From Candidatus Poribacteria bacterium (GTDB lineage Bacteria > Poribacteria > WGA-4E > UBA9662), in NCBI GenBank assembly GCA_002729015.1, contig PBVO01000058.1, forward strand, positions 1-5,749: 5,749 nt of DNA. The letters run 5' to 3'. This document shows positions 5,650 through 5,749 of this stretch, piece after piece. The position numbers were made by a program, and so were the translations under genes. A model generated the notes under the pieces. The model made no database searches. It had not been told where the DNA came from and saw only the letters and a list, made by a program, of their open reading frames with translations. Every line of letters starts with the position of its first letter. The stretch's first letter is position 1.

Positions 5650-5749
5650 TTTAATCCTTGACTTAAGGCGAGGAGCATACTGCCACGTGTTGGGATCAAC
5701 CCCACGAGGGAATATTGTTCCCATGGGATAATCATGAGGGAATCAATAA
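5650..5749. other. 3' flank with small hairpins and a direct repeat
   Basis: CCTTAA (5644-5649) and TTAAGG (5663-5668) can pair just after the last gene. CGTG..GGG (5686-5694) and CCC..CACG (5700-5706) form an interrupted hairpin, followed by GGGAA/TTCCC (5708-5722). The palindrome TCCCATGGGA (5719-5728) overlaps the second hairpin. An 11-bp repeat CA(C/T)GAGGGAAT occurs at 5703-5713 and 5733-5743, 30 bp apart. There is no U-tract, so no clear terminator. It may be the leader of a gene beyond the window. Confidence 0.35.

Noticed and set aside
5734..5749. ATG at 5734 as the start of a downstream gene
   Set aside because: Only five codons are visible and the upstream sequence has no clear Shine-Dalgarno.

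Overview
The window looks like part of a Candidatus Poribacteria or related PVC/Latescibacteria-type genome. This is inferred from gene content, not from a marker gene. A secreted LamG-type protein with the N-terminal signature WLFDEGKGK...DLSG...GPKWVKGKFG, a PhyH-family Fe(II)/2-oxoglutarate dioxygenase, a DUF6785/DUF6784 polytopic membrane protein and a small exported dimeric alpha/beta-barrel-like protein are a typical mix there. Base composition is moderate and somewhat AT-rich, and intergenic gaps are long.

Layout. The left edge (1-395) is a divergent intergenic region. Leftward it carries a sigma70-type promoter (TTGACA, 17-bp spacer, GAGAAT), a canonical Rho-independent terminator only about 60 nt downstream, and a possible leftward start codon at 28. 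Together these resemble an attenuated leader or a small RNA. Rightward it carries copy 1 of a 73-bp repeat, then the secreted LamG protein (396-1220). A 407-bp gap follows with short 21-bp repeats, a perfect 13-bp inverted repeat and an apparent decayed LamG C-terminus that runs into the next gene. Then come the PhyH-family dioxygenase (1628-2494) and, 97 bp later on the same strand, the DUF6785-type membrane protein (2592-4538). A 667-bp gap holds an inverted repeat over the membrane-protein stop codon, about 340 bp of unassigned sequence, a 19-bp near-perfect inverted repeat, and copy 2 of the 73-bp repeat. The last gene (5206-5649) encodes the small exported protein. The final 100 bp hold small hairpins and a short direct repeat.

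How the parts may work together. The dioxygenase and membrane protein form a plausible oxidation-plus-transport pair, but the substrate cannot be read from sequence. The main non-coding signal is the 73-bp element, 61/73 identical and gap-free between copies about 4.75 kb apart. It lies in the same orientation upstream of the only two genes here with signal peptides. It could be a shared leader RNA or regulatory module, a dispersed repeat, or a small antisense gene.
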